Shown here one piece after another: positions 52,649-60,304 of a stretch of DNA of 64,000 bases (position 1 is the stretch's first letter; every line of letters starts with the position of its first letter). The translations under genes were made by a program, and so were the position numbers. Where the stretch lies: the NCBI GenBank assembly GCA_964352215.1, contig CAYGRE010000011.1, forward strand, positions 1 through 64,000, in the 5' to 3' direction. The notes beneath the pieces were generated by a model. That model saw nothing but the letters and a program-made list of their open reading frames with translations, ran no database searches and was not told where the DNA came from. The stretch is from CAWUKT01 sp964352215 (GTDB taxonomy: Bacteria > Bacteroidota > Bacteroidia > J057 > JADKCL01).

Positions 52649-54363
52649 AGCTGCAATTCCATATATCATCCCAGAGCGAATTTCCATTACGGGGATTCCT
52701 CATCCGGGAGACATCGCCCTCCCAATGGATCATGGCCCTGCAAGGCTTGGGCTTCAAAGCGGATGAGGTCAGGCTGCTCCCTGTTCCCGGTACGACCCCG
52801 AACTCAATCTGGGCTTGTCTGGTAATTGTAGAAAAGGTCCTTACCAAAGAGGAAGTTGGTAAATACGAATTGTTTCAAGAGGTATTTCCCAATTTATTTA
52901 TCCCCGCCGGGACACGCATCAGCCCTGATTTAACCCCCAGGGACCGGGAACGGCTATTTCCCACCGGAGCCTACTGTTTTCATCCCGAGGTGGGTTTAGC
53001 AGAATTGGATGCAAGCTTCCGGATTGCCGATCTGATCGAATTGCCGGAGAAAGACAAGACGCAGGTTCGCACTCCTTCAGCCGGAGAAAATTTCCCCGAC
53101 ACCATTCAAAGTTTTCAGGTAATTCCTTTACCACCAGAGGAACTGATGGAGAAGATGGGTAAGAAAGCATTGCCACCCAAGGAAGTCAAGGAAGACAAAG
53201 CCCTTTCCCCGATAGAGCAGATCAGGCTGTTTCTATATGAAAATCTGTTCCTCAAATCGAAAGTGAAATCCAAAAGTAAAACCGGTCAAAACAAGGAGTT
53301 AAGGGGCTGGGCAAAAAAGCTCTTTTCCCGGCTTGGACGCTACAAAAAACCCGGAGGGAGCGTGGAGGAACAAGTGCTGAATGACTATGAAGACCTGGCA
53401 GATCGAAACCGCAAAGAACTGGACAAACTACTGGATTTATTGGACAAGAAGCCAGATGAAGCCCTTTATTATGCAATTCCACTGGACGACCAGGGGACAG
53501 GAAGAGGTCATGGAAAAAGTGCCTACCGCTTTGGCAAACGTTGGTGGCACCTGAACCTTGAGGACGAGCGTGGATACGGTTCAGGAAGTGGGGTTATGAA
53601 CAGTTCTTACAATCAACTCAGTCAGAAGTACCGCAAGATGGCGGCTGATTTCCAGAAGAAACGGGAGTATGAAAAGGCCGCTTTCGTCTATTTGAAGCTA
53701 CTCAAGGACCCTCAGAGTGCGGCAGGGGCCCTGAAGGAAGGCAAAATGTACCAGGAGGCGGCTGTCATTTATGAAGGGAAATGCAACAATCAGGCAGAAG
53801 CGGCCAACTGTTATGAAAAGGGCAAAATGTATGAAAAGGCCATTGAACTCTATAAGAGAGTGGGTAAAATGGAGTATGTCGGGGATCTGTATCAACAACT
53901 GGGCAAAGAAGAAGAGAGTCAGAAAGCCTACGAGGCGGCAGCAAATGACTACCTCCGTCAGAAAAAGTATCTGTTGGCCGCGAGGGTTTACCGGGAAAAA
54001 ATCAAAGACCTCGACCGTGGCCAGACAACCCTGCACACAGGGTGGAAGAAGGGTGACCAAAAAGCCCGCCATTGCCTCGACCAATATCTGGGCAATATTC
54101 CGGACCTGACCGACAAAAAGCGGGAGATCAGGAAAGTTCTTCAGGAGGATGTGAACGATGCCAATAGCAAAGTGTTTTTAACCGTAATCCTCAAGGAGTA
54201 TGTTAAAAGAAACGATTTGGAGTCCTTCCTCCGGGAAATGAGCTACGAATTGATTGCCTACCGCGCGAAAGGGGACCCGGGGGTGCTCAAATTTTTGAAA
54301 ACACTCAACCCCGAAAACAGGGAGGCGGTAAAGGATATAGTACGGTTTAAGACGCTGAAGTGA
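52645..54363 (+). CDS. TPR protein of the MoxR ternary system (bpX6-like N-terminus)
   Basis: 572 residues. An N-terminal 200-residue domain with a strand-rich start (KLQFHISSQSEFPLRGFLIRE) and a 'FPTGAYCFHPEVGLAEL' block is followed by a basic linker (195-240), a charged 'RGHGKSAYRFGKRWW' loop and, from about 330, at least six helix-turn-helix TPR units such as 'REYEKAAFVYLKLLKDPQSA' and 'GKMYEKAIELYKRVGKM'. The repeats probably bind the other subunits. Last gene of the island; its end overlaps a convergent polyprenyl-synthetase-like gene by 17 bases. Confidence 0.7.
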   Translation: MKLQFHISSQSEFPLRGFLIRETSPSQWIMALQGLGFKADEVRLLPVPGTTPNSIWACLVIVEKVLTKEEVGKYELFQEVFPNLFIPAGTRISPDLTPRDRERLFPTGAYCFHPEVGLAELDASFRIADLIELPEKDKTQVRTPSAGENFPDTIQSFQVIPLPPEELMEKMGKKALPPKEVKEDKALSPIEQIRLFLYENLFLKSKVKSKSKTGQNKELRGWAKKLFSRLGRYKKPGGSVEEQVLNDYEDLADRNRKELDKLLDLLDKKPDEALYYAIPLDDQGTGRGHGKSAYRFGKRWWHLNLEDERGYGSGSGVMNSSYNQLSQKYRKMAADFQKKREYEKAAFVYLKLLKDPQSAAGALKEGKMYQEAAVIYEGKCNNQAEAANCYEKGKMYEKAIELYKRVGKMEYVGDLYQQLGKEEESQKAYEAAANDYLRQKKYLLAARVYREKIKDLDRGQTTLHTGWKKGDQKARHCLDQYLGNIPDLTDKKREIRKVLQEDVNDANSKVFLTVILKEYVKRNDLESFLREMSYELIAYRAKGDPGVLKFLKTLNPENREAVKDIVRFKTLK

Positions 54364-55270
54364 ATGGAGCCAACATTTCTGTCATGTATGCTTCCAGCGC
54401 TTTTCGTCCTTGGGTGTCCGGCAATTTAGCGAGTGCCTCCAACGCTTTTGCCCGTTCCTTTTCCGCGGCAACATTCAGAAATTGATCTGCCCCCATTTCC
54501 CTCAGGTATGCTATAACCTGCTCACGGTTCTCTTCCAAGGCATTCTGCTCGATGAGGTCATTTAATTTTATCCGGTTGGGGTGGTTCAATTTAAGGCTGT
54601 ACAACAATGGAAGTGCGAGTTCATTGCGACTGGGATTCGTCCGTACAGAAGTGGAGAAAACATCTTTGAGATTCTTTTGGATATGAATACACATTCCGAA
54701 ATGATGTCCGAAAATCCCCGCAGCCTGAACCCAGGCTCCTTGATCGGTTCCCACAAGAGTCCCGCAAGCCGCTGCAGTCCCAAAAACCATGGCGGTCTTC
54801 CACTCCAAAACCTTCCAATAATCTTCCAATTGAGTGAACCTTCCCTTGATGTCGAGGTCGTGTCCCCGGATGATGGGGAAATACGATTCAAAGAAAGCAT
54901 TGAAGACTCTGTTCCTGACCAAATCAGGCAATCCACTCTGGCGCAACAAATCCAAAGAGGAAAGGTGGGCTGCCAGAGCCATGTTCCAATATCTGGCACG
55001 CTCGCGAGATGTCTCTTTGGGAGCACCTTCCCGATGGTCGGCCAAATCGTCCATGATCTCGAAACCAGCTCCTGCATAAGCGATGGCAGCAGCCACTGGC
55101 ACTGCATCCCGGGGGAGGCCTTCTACCGCCCAACAAGCCGCGAGGGCAAGTCCGATTTCTTGACGGTCTTCCAGGAAGGGGCTGACGAATTCACCATATT
55201 CACCCCAATCCTGGGGGAGTATCTTTTGGCACCATTCTCGAACTTCTGGATAAAGGGCTTTGAGATCCAT
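54347..55270 (-). CDS. Polyprenyl-synthetase-like protein (altered second Asp motif)
   Basis: 307 residues, all-alpha isoprenoid synthase fold. The first aspartate motif is intact: 'FEIMDDLADHREG' (D-D-x-x-D). At the second, normally D-D-x-x-D/N with 'QxxDD', the sequence reads HIQKNLKDVF, so only one aspartate remains. Enzymes with such a site occur among ComQ-like isoprenyltransferases that modify peptides, and among inactive paralogues; both are inference. It converges on the TPR gene with a 17-base overlap, so antisense transcripts could link the two. Substrate unknown. Confidence 0.8.
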   Translation of the reverse strand: MDLKALYPEVREWCQKILPQDWGEYGEFVSPFLEDRQEIGLALAACWAVEGLPRDAVPVAAAIAYAGAGFEIMDDLADHREGAPKETSRERARYWNMALAAHLSSLDLLRQSGLPDLVRNRVFNAFFESYFPIIRGHDLDIKGRFTQLEDYWKVLEWKTAMVFGTAAACGTLVGTDQGAWVQAAGIFGHHFGMCIHIQKNLKDVFSTSVRTNPSRNELALPLLYSLKLNHPNRIKLNDLIEQNALEENREQVIAYLREMGADQFLNVAAEKERAKALEALAKLPDTQGRKALEAYMTEMLAPFTSAS

Positions 55271-55283
55271 TACCGCTGATAAT

Positions 55284-55811
55284 TTAGGGTTTGGGAAGAA
55301 TGCCCCTGAACAGGTCGTTTACTTCCATTAATTCGGTCGTCAGCCGGTCAGTAGAAATCCCAAGTGAATCTCTTTCCGGACTTTCCTTAGCCTCCCATAC
55401 CACTTTCCACCCCTTCCATTCGTGGTCAGGGGAGGGGGCTTTTTCCCATTGCCAAACAGTGGTTTCCGGAAAAGGGGCGGTATATGTCTGACCGGGGGTA
55501 ATTACGATAAATCCGGGACCATTGCGGGTCCATTCCCGGTCTTCCAAACGGAGAAAATAGGATTCATCAGCGATGGCTTCCACTGAAATTGAATACCAAC
55601 CCCAGGAGTTATTCAATTGCCATATCCGAACGGTTTCCTTGCCATGGTTGGTCCATTCCAAATCGTGGTTCTGGGAGTTGGCAAAGATTTTAAGGGAAAT
55701 TGAGGAAGAGGTCATAGATGATTCATGCCGTTTGGAATTACAACTCAGGACGGACCCTGTCATGACAGATCCAATTAGGAACAAAAGAAACCAATATTCT
55801 CTTTGTACCAA
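55284..55811 (-). CDS. Lipoprotein, unknown function
   Basis: 175 residues with signal L-I-G-S-V-M-T-G-S-V-L-S-C; Cys24 would be lipidated. The rest is a beta-sandwich-like domain ('SISLKIFANSQNHDLEWTN', 'YFLRLEDREWTRNGPGFIVI', tryptophan-rich) similar in shape to Ig-like domains of envelope proteins. The gene ends 13 bases before the start of the polyprenyl-synthetase-like gene and begins 21 bases after the end of the next upstream gene. Confidence 0.7.
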   Translation of the reverse strand: MVQREYWFLLFLIGSVMTGSVLSCNSKRHESSMTSSSISLKIFANSQNHDLEWTNHGKETVRIWQLNNSWGWYSISVEAIADESYFLRLEDREWTRNGPGFIVITPGQTYTAPFPETTVWQWEKAPSPDHEWKGWKVVWEAKESPERDSLGISTDRLTTELMEVNDLFRGILPKP

Positions 55812-55832
55812 AACAGTGAGATTAAATCGAGC

Positions 55833-56639
55833 TTACCAATCGACAGTGACATGATCGGATCCGAGTACCCGGTTTCCATTGCAAACATCAATTACATCCA
55901 TCCGGAAGTACCAGAGGCCAGTACGCGAATTGTTTCCACGAGGTGAATCGCTTCCTACGTAACGGGTTCCATTGGCTTGGTCCCGGGTACCGGATGAATC
56001 CAGGTATTGGTCAAAGCTTTGGGGGTCGGATTGGGCACCACTTCTGTGCCCGTAACGCTTGTCAGATCCATCCCGGTCCTCATACCAGGTATCCGGGCTA
56101 AAGCCACTGGCAGGTCTGAAGCCAGCGTGGTTGGGAGAAGTTTCACCCGCTGACCACTTGATATATTGTCTGACTTCACAGCAGGATGCGTAGATGCCAC
56201 TGGCCGGATCATGGTCAAATTCTGCCGCCATTCTGAAAGTTGCGGTTTTCATTCCACCACTGGCTCGAGCTGCGATGGTCCCATTGGGGGTATAGGTAGG
56301 GCCGCTTCTCAACCTGCCCCGACGCGCGGGAGCAGGAGCGCCACTTTCATCATCAGAATCTTGCAACTGGAGTGTTCCTCCGTTGTTCCGGGTGCCTTCA
56401 CCGCGGGTACTCTCTTTTTCTGATGAACCTGAACTACTTTCAGAAGAGGCCATTTGTGCCTGATTTTCTGGCTCATCCTGGCTGCGCATGAGCTGAAGGG
56501 GTTCAGCAGTGAGATTTAAGGTTGGTTGGGGCTGAGATTGGGTTCCCGGAGTCGAGGAAAAACCACTGTCTCCCAAACCACCCTCTCGGGTTACTTCTTT
56601 TTGCCCTTCGGAATGTTGTTTTACTTGGTCGGTTTCCAT
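55833..56639 (-). CDS. Low-complexity N-terminus plus Cys-pair beta domain, unknown
   Basis: 268 residues. Residues 1-110 are Ser/Gln/Glu/Gly-rich, with an 'LTAEPLQLMRSQDEPENQAQ' segment like the pro-regions of proteins loaded into extracellular contractile injection systems. Residues 120-268 form a domain with 'FDHDPASGIYASCCEVRQYI', several aromatic strands and a last 'DVCNGNRVLGSDHVTVDW'. The C-C pair with 'CEVRQYIKW' is like eCIS-associated hypothetical proteins from memory; no eCIS structural gene is in this window. No signal peptide or membrane segment. Confidence 0.6.
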   Translation of the reverse strand: METDQVKQHSEGQKEVTREGGLGDSGFSSTPGTQSQPQPTLNLTAEPLQLMRSQDEPENQAQMASSESSSGSSEKESTRGEGTRNNGGTLQLQDSDDESGAPAPARRGRLRSGPTYTPNGTIAARASGGMKTATFRMAAEFDHDPASGIYASCCEVRQYIKWSAGETSPNHAGFRPASGFSPDTWYEDRDGSDKRYGHRSGAQSDPQSFDQYLDSSGTRDQANGTRYVGSDSPRGNNSRTGLWYFRMDVIDVCNGNRVLGSDHVTVDW

Positions 56640-56720
56640 AGCTTTTTTAAGTCTGAGAGATTGGCTCTATACAACAATATACAGATTATTTAGCAAATAG
56701 TTGGATTTCAGAATTAACTT

Positions 56721-57287
56721 TTGAAGTCCGCTATATTCAAACAACCCCTTGGCTCCCCAGCCAGAACCTCCGATATTTACCCTGTGGAAAAGCCCAAGGT
56801 TATATTCTTCTCGGGGTTGCCCGGCTCTGGCAAGACTTATCTGGCCAAGAAACTTGCTATGGCAATTGGCGTGCCTCATATCAGCAGTGACATTGTCCGG
56901 AAAGAAATGGACCTGCAGCAAAAGTACCAGACCAGTGACAAGCATGCCGTTTATAAGGAAATGAAACGCCGAATGCTTGCTTTTCTGGAAAAAGGATCAA
57001 ATGTGATCCTCGATGCAACTTACTATCAACAGGAACTCCGGGGTTCGTTTGTGGAAGCGGCGGCAAGGTTAACCGATCAAATCTACTGGATACTGGCGGT
57101 CTGCAATGAGGAAACCACCAAGCTCAGGGTAAGCAAAAAACGGAAGGACAGCGAGGCAGATTTTCAGGTTTACTTGAAGATTCGGGATGCCTTTGAGCCA
57201 CTGGAAAGAGAATTTCTCAGCGTACCTACAGATACGGAGGACGAAGAAGAGTCCCTCCGAAAAATAATAGCCTTTTGTAAATTGTGA
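56721..57287 (+). CDS. P-loop small-molecule kinase (AAA_33 type)
   Basis: 188 residues from a TTG, or 167 from the GTG at 56784, which begins just before the P-loop strand and fits the family better. Walker A is GLPGSGKTYLAK, with 'SSDIVRKE', 'VILDATYYQQELR' (Walker-B-like D) and the lid 'RVSKKRKDSEADFQVY'. The same type of kinase is the C-terminal half of a common bacterial protein fused to an APH-like kinase, the gene that follows here after one base. Thus the pair is a split version. Substrate is a small hydroxylated compound, unknown. Confidence 0.85.
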   Translation: MKSAIFKQPLGSPARTSDIYPVEKPKVIFFSGLPGSGKTYLAKKLAMAIGVPHISSDIVRKEMDLQQKYQTSDKHAVYKEMKRRMLAFLEKGSNVILDATYYQQELRGSFVEAAARLTDQIYWILAVCNEETTKLRVSKKRKDSEADFQVYLKIRDAFEPLEREFLSVPTDTEDEEESLRKIIAFCKL

Positions 57288-57288
57288 T

Positions 57289-58389
57289 ATGGATGCAGCA
57301 GCGGTTCGGAAGATCAAAGTGAAGGGAGAAATCGTTCGGGAGGTGATCGAAACCCATATTTCATGGGTGTTGCTGACCGATGCGCACGCTTTCAAGCTAA
57401 AAAAGGACTTGAAGTTCTCCTTTCTGGATTTCTCGACCCTCGAACAAAGGAAATTCTACTGTGAACGGGAACTCTTTCTAAACCGTCGACTCGCTCCGGC
57501 CATGTACCTGCGGGTTGCTCCGGTTATTGAAGGGGCGGATGGCTTTATGATTCTTGTGGGAAATGATCAGAATAGTGGGGGTAGCCAGCAGAGTGGAGGT
57601 GACCAGGACCAGCTTGACCGTGGGGTCCGGCAAGATGGAGATGCCCAGAACGGTGAAAGTTTCGAAATCAGGGACTATGCCGTCGTCATGAAAAGAATGG
57701 ACGGCCACCGGCAAATGCACCTTCTGTTGGAACAAAACCAGGTAGAGGCAAAGGACGTTATCCGGATCGCAGAAAAGATCGCCCAATTCCACCTCACAGC
57801 CACTGTCATCAACACCCCCTTTGATCCCCAGCAATTTGCCGCCACCTTCAATGATATTGCATCGGTCGCAGACTTTGTACAGGAAGAACTGGGACCGGAG
57901 GCACGGAAGACCATTGACCAATCGATAGCCTTTTCAAACGCCTTCATCCAACAGAATCAGCGCAAATTTGAAAAGCGGGTAGCACTGCAAATGGTCCGGG
58001 ATGGCCATGGAGACTTACATTCCGGAAATATATTCCTGTATGACGACCCTGTGATCTTCGATTGCATCGAGTTCCAGGATGGTTTCCGGCAAATCGATCT
58101 GCTCAATGAAATCGGCTTCTTCTGCATGGACCTCGACGCCTACGGCAGGGCCGACTTGGGCAAGGCCTTCCTGGATGCCTACACGCCTTTCATCCCACAG
58201 GTCATGGCCACCGAATTTGACAAGCAACTGTTCACCTACTATAAATTGTTCCGGGCCAATGTCCGGGCCAAAGTTGTAGCGATGAAAGCACAGCAGCACC
58301 TCCATGAAAACCATACCGAAACGACCGAAGAAGTTGCGCTGTACCTGGAATTGATGCAAGCTTATTTGGGGGAGTTGGAAGGGGCTTGA
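57289..58389 (+). CDS. Aminoglycoside-phosphotransferase-type kinase
   Basis: 366 residues with kinase motifs: lysine in AFKLKKDLKFSF (ATP phosphate), catalytic HGDLHSGNIFL (Asp as base, Asn for Mg) and DCIEF (second Mg Asp). The fold is the APH/choline-kinase type. In many bacteria this domain precedes an AAA_33 kinase in one polypeptide; here order is reversed and genes are separate. A residue run 'QNSGGSQQSGGDQDQLDRG' (about 95-115) is a low-complexity insert. The substrate is unknown. Confidence 0.85.
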   Translation: MDAAAVRKIKVKGEIVREVIETHISWVLLTDAHAFKLKKDLKFSFLDFSTLEQRKFYCERELFLNRRLAPAMYLRVAPVIEGADGFMILVGNDQNSGGSQQSGGDQDQLDRGVRQDGDAQNGESFEIRDYAVVMKRMDGHRQMHLLLEQNQVEAKDVIRIAEKIAQFHLTATVINTPFDPQQFAATFNDIASVADFVQEELGPEARKTIDQSIAFSNAFIQQNQRKFEKRVALQMVRDGHGDLHSGNIFLYDDPVIFDCIEFQDGFRQIDLLNEIGFFCMDLDAYGRADLGKAFLDAYTPFIPQVMATEFDKQLFTYYKLFRANVRAKVVAMKAQQHLHENHTETTEEVALYLELMQAYLGELEGA

Positions 58390-58475
58390 TTGGGAAAGGG
58401 GCGCAGTTCTGATACCCCCGGTCCAAAATTGATCTATGGCGGGAAAAATCAGGTTGTCTGAGTGCCATTAAAGGA

Positions 58476-58503
58476 AAAGCCCTACTCGGAAGAGCAGGGC
58501 TTT
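58476..58503. terminator. Bidirectional terminator between convergent genes
   Basis: Stem AAAGCCCTACTC/GAGCAGGGCTTT (one mismatch) with a GGAA loop, A/T runs on both sides. Serves the APH-type gene (plus) and the T9SS protein gene (minus). Confidence 0.8.
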
Positions 58504-58554
58504 CAACAGTTCGTTCAGCTTCACCAATCGAGGTTTCGCTTAACAATTTGGCGG

Positions 58555-60141
58555 CTACTGTTTCATAACCTTTTTGGTCGTACTCCAATCCTTGTATTGA
58601 ATCCGCACCAGGTACATTCCTCTGGGCAGGTCTTCCGTATTCCAACTGATTTCCTGCCTGTTCTCATCCAGGTCCATCCAGTGCTGTAGTACCTGTCCCT
58701 TGACGTTTAGGATGTCAATGGAGGTAGGGATCGCTTTGGCATCCAATTTGATATTCAGTTGGTTGCTGAAGGGGCTTGGGAAAACTTCAATTTCTGACGG
58801 CTCCAAAGTGGTGCTGATATTCCCCTTCATTCCCGGCATCGTACAATCACTGGTTTTGTAGAAAATATCGAAAAGTGAGGCTTCGGAATAGGTCGAGAAG
58901 ATCGACTGCGAAGCAGTGGTAGCGGCAAGGAAGCGACCGCTGACTGACGGCGTACCATATTCAAAGCCATTGTTGACACTGATCTGGGAATAATTGGGGT
59001 AGATCGGCACCCCGCTCATGTTCAACTGCCGGCCAATGATGTGGTAACCAAAAATCGGTAGGCAAGGTCCCCAACCAGTAGGATGGTACCACCATTCCAC
59101 CATGATGCGCTGGCAATTGACATAACTTACGACTGGGATAAAGTTGCCACAGTTTTGCAGATCTATCGATGGAGGATCGGTATAGGTCATCTGGTTGAAG
59201 CTTTCTGGTCCCCAAACATCTTCGTCATGGTTAAAACCTACAACTTTGGTATGCCCGGTTGGGTAAAATTCGGTGGCGACAATCTGGCAATCGCGGTAGT
59301 CATGCGGGAAGGTCACATGGTAGGGGGTAGCTGCGATGCGTGGTTTTTGAAAACCAGACCAATAGCCGGAGGGAAGCGTTTTGAGCACCCGAAGTTCGGG
59401 GGCGAAACAGTTGGTAGGGCCTCCGCCTTCAAAAGCAGTCAGGTCATGGCGTTGATACATCAGTGAGGAAATTCCAGCATCTTTGTTGATGAATACAACG
59501 CTGGCAATCCGGTCGACGCCATTGTCATAAACCGCAACATCGGCCTGACGGTTCTCGCCGTTGAGACAGGTGCCAAACTGCACTTGGGGACCCATAACAT
59601 AAGTGCTCATATTAATGGTCCGACCATAGATCTTAAAGTCCTGCTCCCAGACCATGGCCGCGGTTTCATCTGCCTGATCGATGTCCGGTCTGTTGGCAAA
59701 TGCGGGACCGGAACTGACAACCGTGGGCGGGATGATAGGATTACAGGTGACACCGTTAAAATCCCATGCTTCGTAGCAAATCTTTCCCATCCATTGGTAG
59801 ACAATGATAAACTCACCGCTCCCGTTGCGGTTGATAACCACATCTGGATCGTAGGGAAGATCAGGAACGCTGTAGGTAGAGGTTTGTAATTGCTTTTCAC
59901 CGGTAACGGCGCCATTGTTAAAGTCCCAATGGAGGCTTGGCGAGTGGCCATCCCAAACGGAAATTTTCAAGGGATAACCAAAGAAATCGAGCACATCGTT
60001 ACCGGTGTTGCTGACTTGTATCTGGTTGGAGCCAGAGGCATTGGTTTCCGCGAAGCCTGGAGGAGTGATCTGACCGAAACTCCCCTGTACGGCAAAGAGC
60101 ATGAGCGCGACGAACCAGGTAAAACGGTGTTTAATCTTCAT
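58555..60141 (-). CDS. Secreted repeat-rich protein with T9SS sorting domain
   Basis: 528 residues from the ATG at 60141 (upstream in-frame ATGs give a 66-residue polar leader). Signal peptide ends at VQGSFGQ. The body is a set of beta strands with 'YDPDVVINRNGSGEFIIVYQ', 'NRPDIDQADETAAMVWEQD', 'NRQADVAVYDNGVDRIASVV', a pattern of a beta-propeller of unnamed type. The last 80 residues are a sorting domain (EVFPSPFSNQLNIKLDA ... PRGMYLVRIQYKDWSTTKKVMKQ). Exported by T9SS; the role outside the cell is unknown. Confidence 0.8.
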   Translation of the reverse strand: MKIKHRFTWFVALMLFAVQGSFGQITPPGFAETNASGSNQIQVSNTGNDVLDFFGYPLKISVWDGHSPSLHWDFNNGAVTGEKQLQTSTYSVPDLPYDPDVVINRNGSGEFIIVYQWMGKICYEAWDFNGVTCNPIIPPTVVSSGPAFANRPDIDQADETAAMVWEQDFKIYGRTINMSTYVMGPQVQFGTCLNGENRQADVAVYDNGVDRIASVVFINKDAGISSLMYQRHDLTAFEGGGPTNCFAPELRVLKTLPSGYWSGFQKPRIAATPYHVTFPHDYRDCQIVATEFYPTGHTKVVGFNHDEDVWGPESFNQMTYTDPPSIDLQNCGNFIPVVSYVNCQRIMVEWWYHPTGWGPCLPIFGYHIIGRQLNMSGVPIYPNYSQISVNNGFEYGTPSVSGRFLAATTASQSIFSTYSEASLFDIFYKTSDCTMPGMKGNISTTLEPSEIEVFPSPFSNQLNIKLDAKAIPTSIDILNVKGQVLQHWMDLDENRQEISWNTEDLPRGMYLVRIQYKDWSTTKKVMKQ

Positions 60142-60304
60142 GTGAATAAATGATTTGATAAATGTGATAATTGGCTTCCAAACTGGCCGATATACCTGAG
60201 AATTACCCAATATGTGGGGAGGACAATAAGGGGACATGCCCCTCAAAAGAGGGGTATAAAAGGGATACGGACATTTTTGAGGCTTGAGGAGGGGGCAGCA
60301 GCTT

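Noticed and set aside
60239..60254. Hairpin CCCCTC-AAAA-GAGGGG after the TPR/LuxR gene
   Set aside because: Short stem without a following T tract on either strand; kept out of the terminator list.
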